Shown here: piece after piece, positions 11,196 through 21,375 of the stretch
How the letters are laid out: every line of letters begins with the position of its first letter
Numbering within the stretch: position 1 is the stretch's first letter
Assembly: GCF_963675165.1 (NCBI RefSeq)
Contig: NC_087384.1
Span: 4,891,182 to 4,955,181, forward strand
Source of the DNA: Halichondria panicea
Lineage: Eukaryota; Porifera; Demospongiae; Suberitida; Halichondriidae
Length of the DNA: 64,000 bases
Direction of reading: 5' to 3'
Notes under the pieces: generated by a model
Seen by the model: the letters and a program-made list of their open reading frames with translations, nothing else
The model's database searches: none
Told to the model about the DNA's origin: nothing
Translations under genes and position numbers: made by a program

Positions 11196-14100
11196 ATGGA
11201 TTTTTCCACAGTAAGGATATTTTGTAGATCTACTGCACTGAGATACAATCTATAGCTTGCTACCCCAGACTCAGACTCTATTTTTAATAGATCTACACTG
11301 TACATGTAGATTTGTAGTTAGTTACCCTCTTTGAGAGGGACAGGTAGATGAACACACTCATTACCACGCCCCTCCCCCCCCCCCCCTTCATAGCTGAAGC
11401 GGAGCAAGAAGACGTTGGACGTGCAAGTCACCACACTCGATGCTGTGTTGGAGTTTCAGATCGATGTACGTTGACACAGCATGCACCAGACTACTGTATA
11501 TCTACGTGTGCATATCTACATGATCTACATGATATACGTTGCTGCACAGTGCACAACTTAACATACTGTCAATGTTAAAGTGCCACTAAAAATTAAGATT
11601 TTGCATCTATTTATTACACACCACAATTAATTATTATAATTATGATGCTCTAATAATAATTATGGGTGAAATGTCCAATTAAGTGATGTTTGTAGTAGAG
11701 TGGTATTCAGCCGTTACCATAATTATTTGTGTCAACACATAACCAATTAGCTCGTACCAATCTCATGTGTTATTATAATAGTCAGCACCGGGGATTGATG
11801 TAAATGTATACCCGCCCCCAGGCTAAGTCCACGGGCAAGAACCTGTTTGACCTTGTGACACGGACCATTGGAGTGAGGGAAGTCTGGTACTTTGGGCTGC
11901 GTTACAAGGATAGCAAAGGGTTCACCAGCTGGCTCAAGTTCAACAAGAAGGTAACCATGGATATCTAGTTTTGCTTAGAAAGAATCCTTCTTTAAGCTCA
12001 AGACTGTTGTGAAACGCTCCCATAAATGGCATTAATGGAATGTACATGTAAACAGTAATCTAGCGTACATAATTGTATAATGGCTGCCTCAGGCTCATAG
12101 ATTCTTGTAGCTCATAGCTTGTGTAGTTGTTTGTGTGCTGTTTTAATAACTGGCAGGTGATGTATTGATGCTCTGCCAAGACGACCATTCTTGTGGCTAT
12201 ACTAAGCAGGGTGTTGTCTAAATTACATTAGCTTTGTTCATACATCTATGTGTAATAATGTCCGGATCAAGTTTCACTATTGACTGATTGCTCCATGTTC
12301 TGTCTAGTGCTGTGTGTACAATGCAGAATGTGCTTAAGCTTTGCATGTCTAGCATCAATTGCATGTGTACGCGTACTCCGACAAAATATACATACAAGAT
12401 ATGTAGAAACTCTTCACACACAAGCATACAGGTGGAAGGGGGTCTTGTTATAATACACCATTGCTTTTTATCATGTCATGTTCCAACGGAGCTACATGTG
12501 CACCACTCACCCATCCCACACATCCAGTGCTTCCGTATACTGGTAGTCTCACAATAAACCACTACCCTTCACGCCACCTGCAGGTGATTGACCAGAACGT
12601 GAACAAGGCTAGGACAGCGGAGTTCCACTTCCGCTGCAAGTTCTTTCCCGAGGACGTAGGGGAGGAGCTGGTACAGGAGGTCACTCAGCATATGTTCTAC
12701 CTCCAAGTCAAGGCCTCCGTGCTCAATGAAGAAGTCTACTGTTCCCCAGAAGCCTCAGTACTACTGGCTTCCTATGCTGTGCAGGCTGAGGTAGGTGGGG
12801 CTGAGGTAGGTGGGTTGATGGTGTGCATGTACGTACATGTATGTATGTTCATCATACAGTGGAACTTCTTTTATAACCTATAGTTTTCTTTGTTGATTGA
12901 TGGTACACCAACTAGACTTGGATGCATAGCCTTTATAATAGCGATAGTTGGCCTTTATTCAGAGGTGGTCAGAGGAGTCCCACTGTTACAGTATATGTGT
13001 AGAAAATGGTATCCAAATAGGACACATTATGATCTTATACATGTGCATGTATGTGTGTGTAAGTCAGAGCATAATTAATTGACAAGACCTAATGTGTGCA
13101 TGTGTTAATTGCTGCACTGATTATATTGTGTACAGTTTGGTGAATACGATCAAGACATTTATCAAGCTGGGTTCCTGTCAAACGAGCAGTTGTTACCACA
13201 AAGGGTGAGGCTCGGTGTTGGTAGTCGTGTAACTATAACACAATTTATTCCCTAGGTGATGGACCAATATCACATGACCCAGGACATGTGGGAGGAGAGG
13301 ATAGTGAGCTGGTGGGCTCAACATCGTGGAATGCTCAGGTAGTGTGTGCTTACATGATCTTCTGGTTTCCTTTCCCATGTCCATTAATTATCGTTACTAG
13401 TACGAGGTAGTATTGTACCTCACCTTTATAATCGGTGTATTTGAAATCATTGTATTAGCCTGTTTTTACACAAACATCTACTAAGATACTGTACTGTATA
13501 TATTGGATCAGTTGAGCTTATAATGTTATGTGTGTGTATGTGTACAATGCATTTACATGTTGCCATGGTGTACGTACAGGGAAGAAGCAGAGCTTGAGTA
13601 CTTAAAGGTGGGGCAGGAGTTGGAGATGTACGGAGTCAACTACTTCGAGATAAAGGTGATAAATCAATGATGTACGACACCAAACTAAGATTACCTATTA
13701 TGCATATAGTTTTATAAAATTCTGCTAGTAAACTTTGAGTATTTTTACATGTACCTCATATATAATTAGAGCAAAAATGATAAATTCTTGTCACTTGTCA
13801 CTCTTATAATGGTTATACAATAGCGTAATTATAGGAGCAGTGTAAATTTGTCGTGTATGATATTGTGCTTTTCCGGCTATTAATGCAGAACAAGAAAGGC
13901 ACACAACTTTGGATGGGTGTGGACGCATTCGGGCTAAACATTTACGAGCAAGACGATCAGCTGTCTCCAAAGATCTCCTTCCCGTGGGGAGAAATAACGA
14001 ACGTGGAGTACCATGGGAAAAAGGTTAGAAAGGCTGGGATATAATTAATAGACAAATATGATTTGTGGCCATTTCACAAATTCAGACTAATTATTTTTAT

Positions 14101-17100
14101 TGTGTGATTTGTTCACATACAGTTCTTCATAATGCCAAGTGACAGAAGATCTCCGAGCTTCATCTTCTATGTGTCTAAGACAAAGATCTCAGATCATGTG
14201 AGCTTGAAAACCAATTAGTTAACTACGTGTACATATACACTATAGAGAAAAAATATAATTATAGCAGCCTTCATCAAAAGGCCAAAAACTTAAACTTGAC
14301 TGGGAACACATGTGACAACATAATCATTGTACATGTACATGCACATGTACATGCACATGTACATGCATGTATATGTGAACTGTTATTATAATTGTACATG
14401 ACTGTACATGTACTCACTGTGGTTTTCCACTGCAGATCATGCAGCTGTGCATGGGTAACCATGACTTGTACATGCGTCGCCGACGACTAGACACAATGGA
14501 GGTCCAACAAATGAAGGCCCAGGCCAAAGAAGAGCGAGCGAGGAAAATGGCCGAGAGAGATCGCCTGGAGAGAGAGACTCAGGGACGTATTGAGGCCGAG
14601 AGGAGACAGGCGGAGTTGGAGGAGCGGCTTGTTGAAATGGAGGAGGAAGCTCGTAGGGCTCACGAGGACAGGCTGCAGGCCCAGAGAATTGTAGAGCTAC
14701 TCAGTGAGAAGGTCAAGCTGGCAGAGGAGGAGGCTCAGGTGAGCGGTGTCTATTGTCTTATAATGTACATGCACATGTATCAGACTGCATGTACATGTAC
14801 GTGTACATGTATAATTGAAAAGATTGTACCCCTTAATCCTTTCTTAAGTGCCAATGTATACAGTGTACTAAAACATGATTGTATATTTTTTTCGGCCTGT
14901 ATAACCTTTGAACCGAGTTTATGTTTGAGTCAAGAAAGTTATGTGATATTGTTGTAAATGTACATGTAATTGTCCAGGCCCATGCTAGGAAGAAGATGGA
15001 GGCCGAGGAGGAGATTAGGAGGGTGAGAGCAAGTGCCGTTAAGGTGAGTCTGGGTTGCACTATTGTAACTATTCTGGGCCGGTTATATTATAATAACGGT
15101 TGAACAAGGTTTTTCGCCTGAGGCTAATTTGTACATTCATGGCAACAAAACTGGCTGTCGTATACATGTACTAATATTATACGTCGTCTGGGTTTAATTC
15201 ACAGTAGGAGATCATTACTTGGCCCTGTGGCTTAGTTGGTTAAAGCACCTGTCTAGTAAACAGGAGATCACCGGTTCAAATCCGGTCAGGGCCTCTTTTT
15301 TCTAATTTTAGTTACACACATTTGTACAAAGATGCATTGCCAGTGTGTCGATTCCGATATGAGTTACTATGTGTGTGTGGTTGGCCTTGTGGCTTAGTTG
15401 GTTAAAGTGCCTGTCTAGTAAACAGGAGATCACCGGTTCAAATCCGGTCAGGGCCTCTTTTCTTCCATTTTTAGTTGCGTACAATATTTTGCACAGTCAT
15501 TAATATAATTATAGCCATTGTGTTCCGGTATACGAGTAATTATGTGTGTGGTTGGCCTTGTGGCTTAGTTGGTTAAAGTGCCTGTCTAGTAAACAGGAGA
15601 TCACCGGTTCAAATCCGGTCAAGGCCTCTTTTTTCTCATTTTTAGTTGCATACATTATTTTGCGCTAATGCATATAGCCAGTGACTGTGTTTTCCAAAAT
15701 ATCCGAGTAGTTATGTGTGTGTTTGGCCTTGTGGCTTAGTTGGTTAAAGTGCCTGTCTAGTAAACAGGAGATCACCGGTTCAAATCCGGTCAGGGCCTCA
15801 TTTTTAGTTGCGTACAATATTTTGCGCAGTCATTAATATAATTATAGCCAGTGTGTTCCGGTATACGAGTCATTATGTGTGTGGTTGGCTCTGTGGCTTA
15901 GTTGGTTAAAGTGCCTGTCTAGTATACAGGAGATCACCGGTTCAAATCCGGTCAAGGCCTCTTTTTTCCCATTTTTAGTTGCATACATTATTTTGCGCTA
16001 ATGCATATAGCCAGTGACTGTGTTTTCCAGAATATCCGAGTAGTTATGTGTGTGTTTGGCCTTGTGGCTTAGTTGGTTAAAGTGCCTGTCTAGTAAACAG
16101 GAGATCACCGGTTCAAATCCGGTCAGGGCCTCATTTTTAGTTGCGTACAATATTTTGCGCAGTCATTAATATAATTATAGCCAGTGTGTTCCGGTATACG
16201 AGTCATTATGTGTGTGGTTGGCTCTGTGGCTTAGTTGGTTAAAGTGCCTGTCTAGTAAACAGGAGATCACCGGTTCAAATCCGGTCAGGGCCTCTTTTTT
16301 CCCATTTTTAGTTGCGTACATTATTTTGCGCAGTCATTAATGCATATAGCCAGTGACTGTGTTTTCCAGAATATATGAGTAGTTACGTATGTGTTTGGCC
16401 TTGTGGCTTAGTTGGTTAAAGTGCCTGTCTAGTAAACAGGAGATCATCGGTTCAAATCCAGTCAGGGCCTCTTTTTTCTAATTTTTGTTGCATACATTGT
16501 TTTGTGCAGTCATTAATGCATATAGCCATTGTGTTCCGGTACAGTAGAACCTCGATTATCCGGACACCTTGGTTCCTGAAGCAGGCCGGATAAGTGAATA
16601 TGCCGGATAATCGAATAGATAAACCACGCCTTGATCCACCCACTTTATTCATAAACAGCAGTGCCACATGGTTGTCTGCGCATGCGCAGAAGATAAGCAG
16701 GCATGTCTCCATGGTAACAGCTGCAACGTGCATGCGCATTTTAGGGACACGCCCATTTTCTGATCTGATAACAAGAAAACTGCCAAGCCGGATAATCGAG
16801 GTTCCGGATAATCGAGGTTCTACTGTATACGAGTAATTATGTGTGTGGTTGGCTCTGTGGCTTAGTTGGTTAAAGTGCCTGTCTAGTAAACAGGAGATCA
16901 CCGGTTCAAATCCGGTCAGGGCCTCTTTTTACATAAATGTACATGTATATTTTTGTACAGCTCTAAAACATCATGAATGTATTCTCTGTTATGCACAGAG
17001 TGAGGAAGAGAAGCTTGCTATGGAGCGCAAAGTGCAATTGGCAGAGCAAGCAGCCACCATTCTCCACTCGTCATTACATCATGACTACGAGAGGGAGGAG

Positions 17101-18596
17101 CCTAGTAGGGGGTCAGGAGGTGGCGGGCTTAACGGGGAAGAGGAGGGATTATCCCCCAGCAGTGTGGGCGGGCCCATCATCACAGATACCACCACCAGCA
17201 CATCCACCACCAGTGTGAGTTAAATATAGTTACGTACATTTACTGTATTTCCTTGCCTCGTTGAAGCCTCAAAGTACATTGTTTTAAACGAGAGAGGGTG
17301 ATAATACATTTATAGGACAATGTGAATAATATTCAAGTGATTACAATGGTACCGTTGAGCACTTACAAATGTACATTGTAAATTGTAGTATTCAGGTGTC
17401 ATACAGGATTTAAAGTAGAGGGTGGGGAATAAGAAAAGTAACCAGAAAATGTTGCTAAAAAAAGGTCAACTGTTATTTCAATACTCTGTTAGTATGTAAA
17501 ATTGCCATAGATCTATAGACACTCAGTCATACAACTAGTACATGAATGCAAAACTGGGTGGGAGGGGGGTACCATGCATGTACTCACACATAATTTGCTC
17601 TCCAGGCCCCTACTCCGTCTGGTGCCAGTGTTGATGTGCTCACCGTCCGCTCCCCGTCACCAGAGCAACAGTGGGCAAATGATGCTACAGGCGGGTGGGG
17701 GGAGTCCCCTAGAGCAGAGCTGGACCTTGTTGCTGACAGAGACATTGAGGACCTAACCAAACAACTAGAGAAAGAAAGGTGAGTGGAGCATACCTGTACT
17801 AGCTGTGCGCAACCATTTCCTGCTTCATTAACATAGTGAGTGACAAGTTATCTTTTGAATTTATGTCATATCATGATTGTGTGTCATATGATGTTTGGGT
17901 CCTACTCTCGTTTCAAATGCTTTTTGGGGAGTTTGGCTACTTAATTGTCAGTTATTTGCTTCTTTCAATGGCTACCTTGAGTGCCCATGCGTACAATGTC
18001 ATGTAGCTTGATTTTTTGAATATGTTATGGTACGTTGTAGCTCTTTGGGAGTTCTTGCTATCATATGTAGCTATTCAATTTCTCTCACTAAAACACACAT
18101 GCACACCCGGCAGTATGGACTATCAGGAAAAGTACAAGTACATTTCCGAGCAGCTAACAGTCCTAAAAACAGAAATGGACGACCTCAAAAATGACGATAG
18201 AGTCACACGAAATGACGTGATTCATGAGAGCAACTTCAAACGAGGCAGACAAAGCAAAAGACGAATGTTAGACCAGGTATGTGAGTGTAAAGTTCAACTT
18301 TCTTTGGAGTGCAACAACATCTCATAATTAAGACTTATACGTCGTATATATACTTGGAGTACAATGTAACGGTCATTATTCGATAGATTTTATAACTTTG
18401 TCTTATCACCCGGGCTGAGAAAATCATAATAGAGGGCTATAATTATATCTCCTTTTCGGGATTATTACTGTAACAACGTACTTTACTTACATGTATATGC
18501 GTACTTATAGGTACATGTCATTTTAGTATTTGTAATCCCGTGCAGAGTAAAGCTGGAACTTCCAAGACAAGAATCGCTTTCTACGAAGAACTATGA
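11196..18596 (+). CDS. NF2: merlin (NF2) orthologue, complete
   Basis: FERM-domain membrane-cytoskeleton linker and Hippo-pathway regulator. Fifteen exons join in phase to 610 residues (human merlin 595): 11196-11210, 11394-11465, 11822-11950, 12584-12790, 13136-13204, 13256-13338, 13580-13655, 13889-14023, 14123-14197, 14436-14738, 14978-15043, 16999-17214, 17606-17778, 18114-18276, 18546-18596. The FERM domain covers about residues 10-305 ([71 protein letters not shown]). A charged coiled coil starts at [13 protein letters not shown]. Merlin rather than ezrin/radixin/moesin is shown by ITQH/VTQH, PKISFPW and the C-terminus [11 protein letters not shown], against human KSRVAFFEEL; the ERM actin-binding tail is absent. 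Exon 1 encodes only MDFST and continues as LKRSKK, like human MSFSSLKRKQ. Intron 11 carries the tRNA array. Confidence 0.95.
15221..15294 (+). tRNA. tRNA-Thr(AGT) copy 1
   Basis: 74 nt with acceptor stem GGCCCTG/CAGGGCC, A box TGGCTTAGTTGG, anticodon stem CCTGT/ACAGG around loop CTAGTAA (anticodon AGT, A34 expected to become inosine), B box GGTTCAAATCC and a following T-run. It closely resembles human tRNA-Thr-AGT. Lies in NF2 intron 11, sense orientation. Confidence 0.96.
15383..15456 (+). tRNA. tRNA-Thr(AGT) copy 2
   Basis: Same sequence as copy 1 except in the acceptor (GGCCTTG, which pairs with CAGGGCC through one G-U) and D arm. Anticodon AGT; internal A and B boxes intact; T-run follows. 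Confidence 0.95.
15554..15627 (+). tRNA. tRNA-Thr(AGT) copy 3
   Basis: Acceptor GGCCTTG pairs perfectly with CAAGGCC. Anticodon loop CTAGTAA, B box intact, strong T-run terminator. Confidence 0.95.
15725..15798 (+). tRNA. tRNA-Thr(AGT) copy 4
   Basis: Acceptor GGCCTTG/CAGGGCC, anticodon AGT, internal promoter boxes intact; terminator is a shorter T5 run. Forms the first half of a duplicated 333-bp two-gene block. Confidence 0.94.
15887..15960 (+). tRNA. tRNA-Thr(AGT) copy 5, slightly degenerate
   Basis: Acceptor GGCTCTG against CAAGGCC leaves one C-A mismatch, and loop position 38 is T (CTAGTAT). Anticodon AGT and both internal boxes are kept. It may be less efficiently processed than its sisters. 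Confidence 0.88.
16058..16131 (+). tRNA. tRNA-Thr(AGT) copy 6
   Basis: Matches copy 4 over the gene and much of the spacer, exactly 333 bp downstream. Anticodon AGT, stems paired. Confidence 0.94.
16220..16293 (+). tRNA. tRNA-Thr(AGT) copy 7
   Basis: Lies 333 bp downstream of copy 5 with the same flanks, but has the standard CTAGTAA loop. Acceptor GGCTCTG pairs with CAGGGCC through one G-U at the fourth pair. Strong T-run follows. Confidence 0.94.
16397..16470 (+). tRNA. tRNA-Thr(AGT) copy 8, T-arm degenerate
   Basis: The T stem is ATCGG/CCAGT instead of ACCGG/CCGGT, giving a wobble and a C-A mismatch. Anticodon AGT and the B box remain. Possibly decaying. Confidence 0.8.
16542..16825. mobile_element. 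284-bp pogo/Tigger-like MITE
   Basis: Inverted ends CAGTAGAACCTCGATTATCC and its complement, flanked by TA on both sides (16540-16541 and 16826-16827), as expected for Tc1/mariner-pogo elements. Sibling spacers keep the uninterrupted site CCGGTATACGAG, so the empty site can be seen in the same array. No coding capacity. Confidence 0.93.
16851..16924 (+). tRNA. tRNA-Thr(AGT) copy 9
   Basis: Same type as copy 7, separated from copy 8 by a spacer enlarged by a 284-bp MITE. Anticodon AGT, boxes intact, T-run follows. Confidence 0.95.
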
Positions 18597-18875
18597 TAGA
18601 CTTCACAATCTATTACCTACCACTGACTCACGTACTGTATTGTAATGACGATGCCAACTCATTCTGTCTTCTATAATTCTGTAAAATAATAATAATTATC
18701 AATCCATGAATAATCACAAAGATTATTTTTTTGCCCCTGTATTTGGTTGGATACCAGCTGCATGTCAATTAATCATAATATAATTGGTAATCTGTTGACA
18801 CATACCAATCGAAAAGTATAACAGTATAGCCTCTTTGACAATTCGAATTGGGAGTACATGTAAATGATAATTACG
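18597..18875. other. intergenic, convergent 3' ends of NF2 and BHMT-A
   Basis: 279 bp between two stop codons facing each other. AT-rich, with AATAAT-type stretches that may serve as polyadenylation signals. Nothing else is visible. Confidence 0.6.
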
Positions 18876-20325
18876 TTACACAATTTGATCAGGAGGCATC
18901 CCAAAGTTAGCTGCATTATAGTACCTACTGCTTGGAGGCTTCCGTCCCATCTCCATGGCCATTGCTCGAGTGTAGCTACCCGTGTTGCCACAGCAAATCC
19001 CCATGTATTTCATGCCAATGTCCATACACTGTCTCGTGAACATTCGTATCTCGAGTTCACTAACATAAAACGGGTCCATTCCTCGAGGGTACACTGGATT
19101 GTTCTCGGGGCAAAATTTATCAGTGAGTTCAAAACCGGTCGGCTCTTTGTCTGTCGTTCGCATGGCAGTTGGTAGGGCACATACTTTTTCAGGGGGAATC
19201 TCTTTAATCATTTCTCTGATCACTTTCATGGTTTGCTGCGGGCCTCGAGAGCAGTTAGGCCCAGTAACGACAGCTCCTTTATCAAGAAGTGTGCGAAATG
19301 CTCTCCCTACGGGAATATTATCCAACGTCCTCAGTTTTCCATCTGGACTAGGCTTAAGAATTGTCATGGTTACAACTGCCGGAAGATCAAACGATTTTAT
19401 AACTTCTAGTGCGATTTCAGCTTCTCTGAAATAAGGGAAAGTTTCGCCAATGATGTAATCAGCACCTTCTTCCTTTGCCCAGCGAACTTGCTCCTCGAAA
19501 ATAGCTCTAATGCGATCCTCTGAGTCACGATCGCCTTCTTTGTACAAGTCTGTGTCACTTATCCCTCCGGCCATTAGTGTTCTGTTTTTGTCTGCAACTT
19601 CTCTTGCAATCTTCAGAGCAGTCCGATTGATAGTCTCCAGGTTTGCCTCACGACCAATCATCTTCATTCGCTCGCGGTGGGTGTAGTACTGTGTGTGTGT
19701 GTGGTGCGTGATGTGTGAGTGGTGTGTGTAGTATTGTGTGTGTGATTTGTGAGTAGGTAGGGTTGGAATTGTTAACTGAAAATGAAATTTTGGACTACTA
19801 AATTCTAACTGATTTCAATCAATTTATTATATGTTCACTCAATAAACTGTTGTCAACGACCATACCTGCCAAGGAACAGCAAGCTACATCATCTTACATA
19901 CACTGAAAGGGTAACGTTCCCACCACGCTTATGGATCAGTCATGAACCACAATAATGTATTAGAAATTAAGATTTTCTATGAAACGTGACCCCTGCTGGA
20001 CAATTTACAATTCAGGATTTATAGACCATTAAAATTATTTTTAGGGTTACCAAGTGTTAGATCTACCTGAAATGCCTCAGTGACATCTGTTCCAGCATGT
20101 ACAAACTCATAGTGGACATTACGCAGCACCTCAGGCTGCTCCAGAATGAACTCGGGGACCCAAACACCGTGAGCGACGTAACCCATCCTAGCGAGATTGT
20201 TTAGGTAACCCTCGGCACAGAGCACATATTCTCCATCAGCCAGCCGTCCTTTGAGGCTTTTGACTGAAGGGAAAATTAGTTAGATTTTCAGTGAAGTATT
20301 CAGATTATTTATACTCACCAGCCAT
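18876..20325 (-). CDS. betaine-homocysteine S-methyltransferase-like, copy A, no leader
   Basis: Zinc-dependent methyltransferase expected to move a methyl group from betaine to homocysteine, giving methionine. Three exons: 20319-20325 (only 7 coding nt), 20067-20263, 18876-19688; total 338 residues. The metal ligands of the family are present: Cys in VTGPNCSRGP and the paired Cys in GICCGNTG. Other family blocks are MAGGISDTDLY, EEQVRWAKEEGADYIIGETF and YTRAMAMEMG. The start MAVKSLKGRLADGE adds no targeting peptide, so a cytosolic enzyme is likely. It is the divergent neighbour and paralogue of copy B. The substrate is inferred from the family; a betaine-like methyl donor other than betaine is possible. 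Confidence 0.9.
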
Positions 20326-21375
20326 TATTTTTACACCTATTTTAAATGTACATGCACACGACTCACAGAACAGTCAGATATATAATTATGTGACTCCACA
20401 CTTTGACAGAAAGGTCAATGATCAGTCACACCTCGATTATGAGCTAGACTCGCAAGCCACTCCCTTTTCTCTGATTGGACGGGGGCGGGAGAAAAGGGAC
20501 TGGTGACTCTGGGACACATTTTTTGTGTCTCTACCAGAATTTGGGTAGAGATTATTCATTGATTTTTCCACGTGATCCAAAAATTGCGTGAGGTTAAGTA
20601 GAATTGCGTAGCCTGCAAAAGTGATCGCAGGCTTCTTAGCTACAGTTTAAGAATGGATGCTAGTGCTAGAAAAGAGAAGATGATGGAGTAATAACATCAT
20701 CAGGCATTCAGCTAGGATATAGTCATCTAAGACACCAGCAGAGATTAGCTTGTTTTAGTTTTATGTGATGAGAACTGGCAGCCGAAAGTCATTGGTTGCC
20801 TAAAGCTTTTAATAACCTGTACAATACAAGACAGATAATGGCAGACGGCAGCAGTTGAATTGAGAGTAGTCAGACTTGTACAAGCTGTCTTAAATCGCTG
20901 CCACTCCTCGGTTCAAAGAAGGACTGCCAAGATTTCTATGTTCATCAGCTGTTCCATGCTAATCCACAAGTTGTGGCACAACAGACACTGGTACAAGGAT
21001 CTATAAAATCAAAAGGCTGGCTAGATAGATCTGTATACTTGTCTTCTGTGTGTCTTTAACTTTTGACGCATCAGAATAAATTGGATAATTTGCACGTGAC
21101 ATTAATATTTAATAGCATTCCTGATTTACACAAGCTGTAGCCCAGAGTCACCTTTTCTCCCGCCCCCGTCCAATCAGAGAAAAGGGAGTGGCTTGCGAGT
21201 CTAATTATGAGCCACCCTCCTATTGCAGATTGACCCCAAGGATTGACCCTATCCCGGATCCCATATCCTAAGCTAAGAGCGCTAGCGCAGCAGAGATAAA
21301 ATTACTCTATCTCTGAGTGCAGAGACTTGAATTGGCACCACTATAGCACTAGCACTAGCACTGTCTTCTGCTCAG
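20326..21375. promoter_or_regulatory. shared upstream region of the divergent BHMT pair
   Basis: The two start codons are 1,050 bp apart. Removing the MITE and one duplication leaves about 280 bp, a compact divergent promoter. The remaining sequence shows no clear core motif. Confidence 0.5.
20445..21203. mobile_element. 759-bp MITE, TAGACTCGC ends, 9-bp target duplication
   Basis: About 65-bp inverted ends beginning TAGACTCGCAAGCCACTCCC, with ATTATGAGC directly repeated on both sides (20436-20444 and 21204-21212). No coding capacity. A second copy with its own 9-bp duplication lies at 49788-50550 in the opposite internal orientation. TAG...CTA ends and 9-bp duplications match the DUF6589 element at 27427-30577. 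It sits between the two BHMT start codons. Confidence 0.95.

Larger units (their letters stand above)
15221..16924 (+). repeat. tandem tRNA-Thr array inside NF2 intron 11
   Basis: Nine head-to-tail 74-bp tRNA genes with spacers of about 90-100 bp, giving a period of about 162-177 bp. Spacers are homologous, with recurring pieces such as TTCCGGTATACGAG and TTTTGCGCAGTCATTAAT. The array fills most of the 1,955-bp intron 15044-16998. Unequal exchange is the simplest origin. Confidence 0.95.

Noticed and set aside
15221-16924. Regular repeat-spacer pattern resembling a CRISPR array
   Set aside because: The 74-bp repeats fold as tRNA-Thr and the spacers are homologous to each other, not unique.
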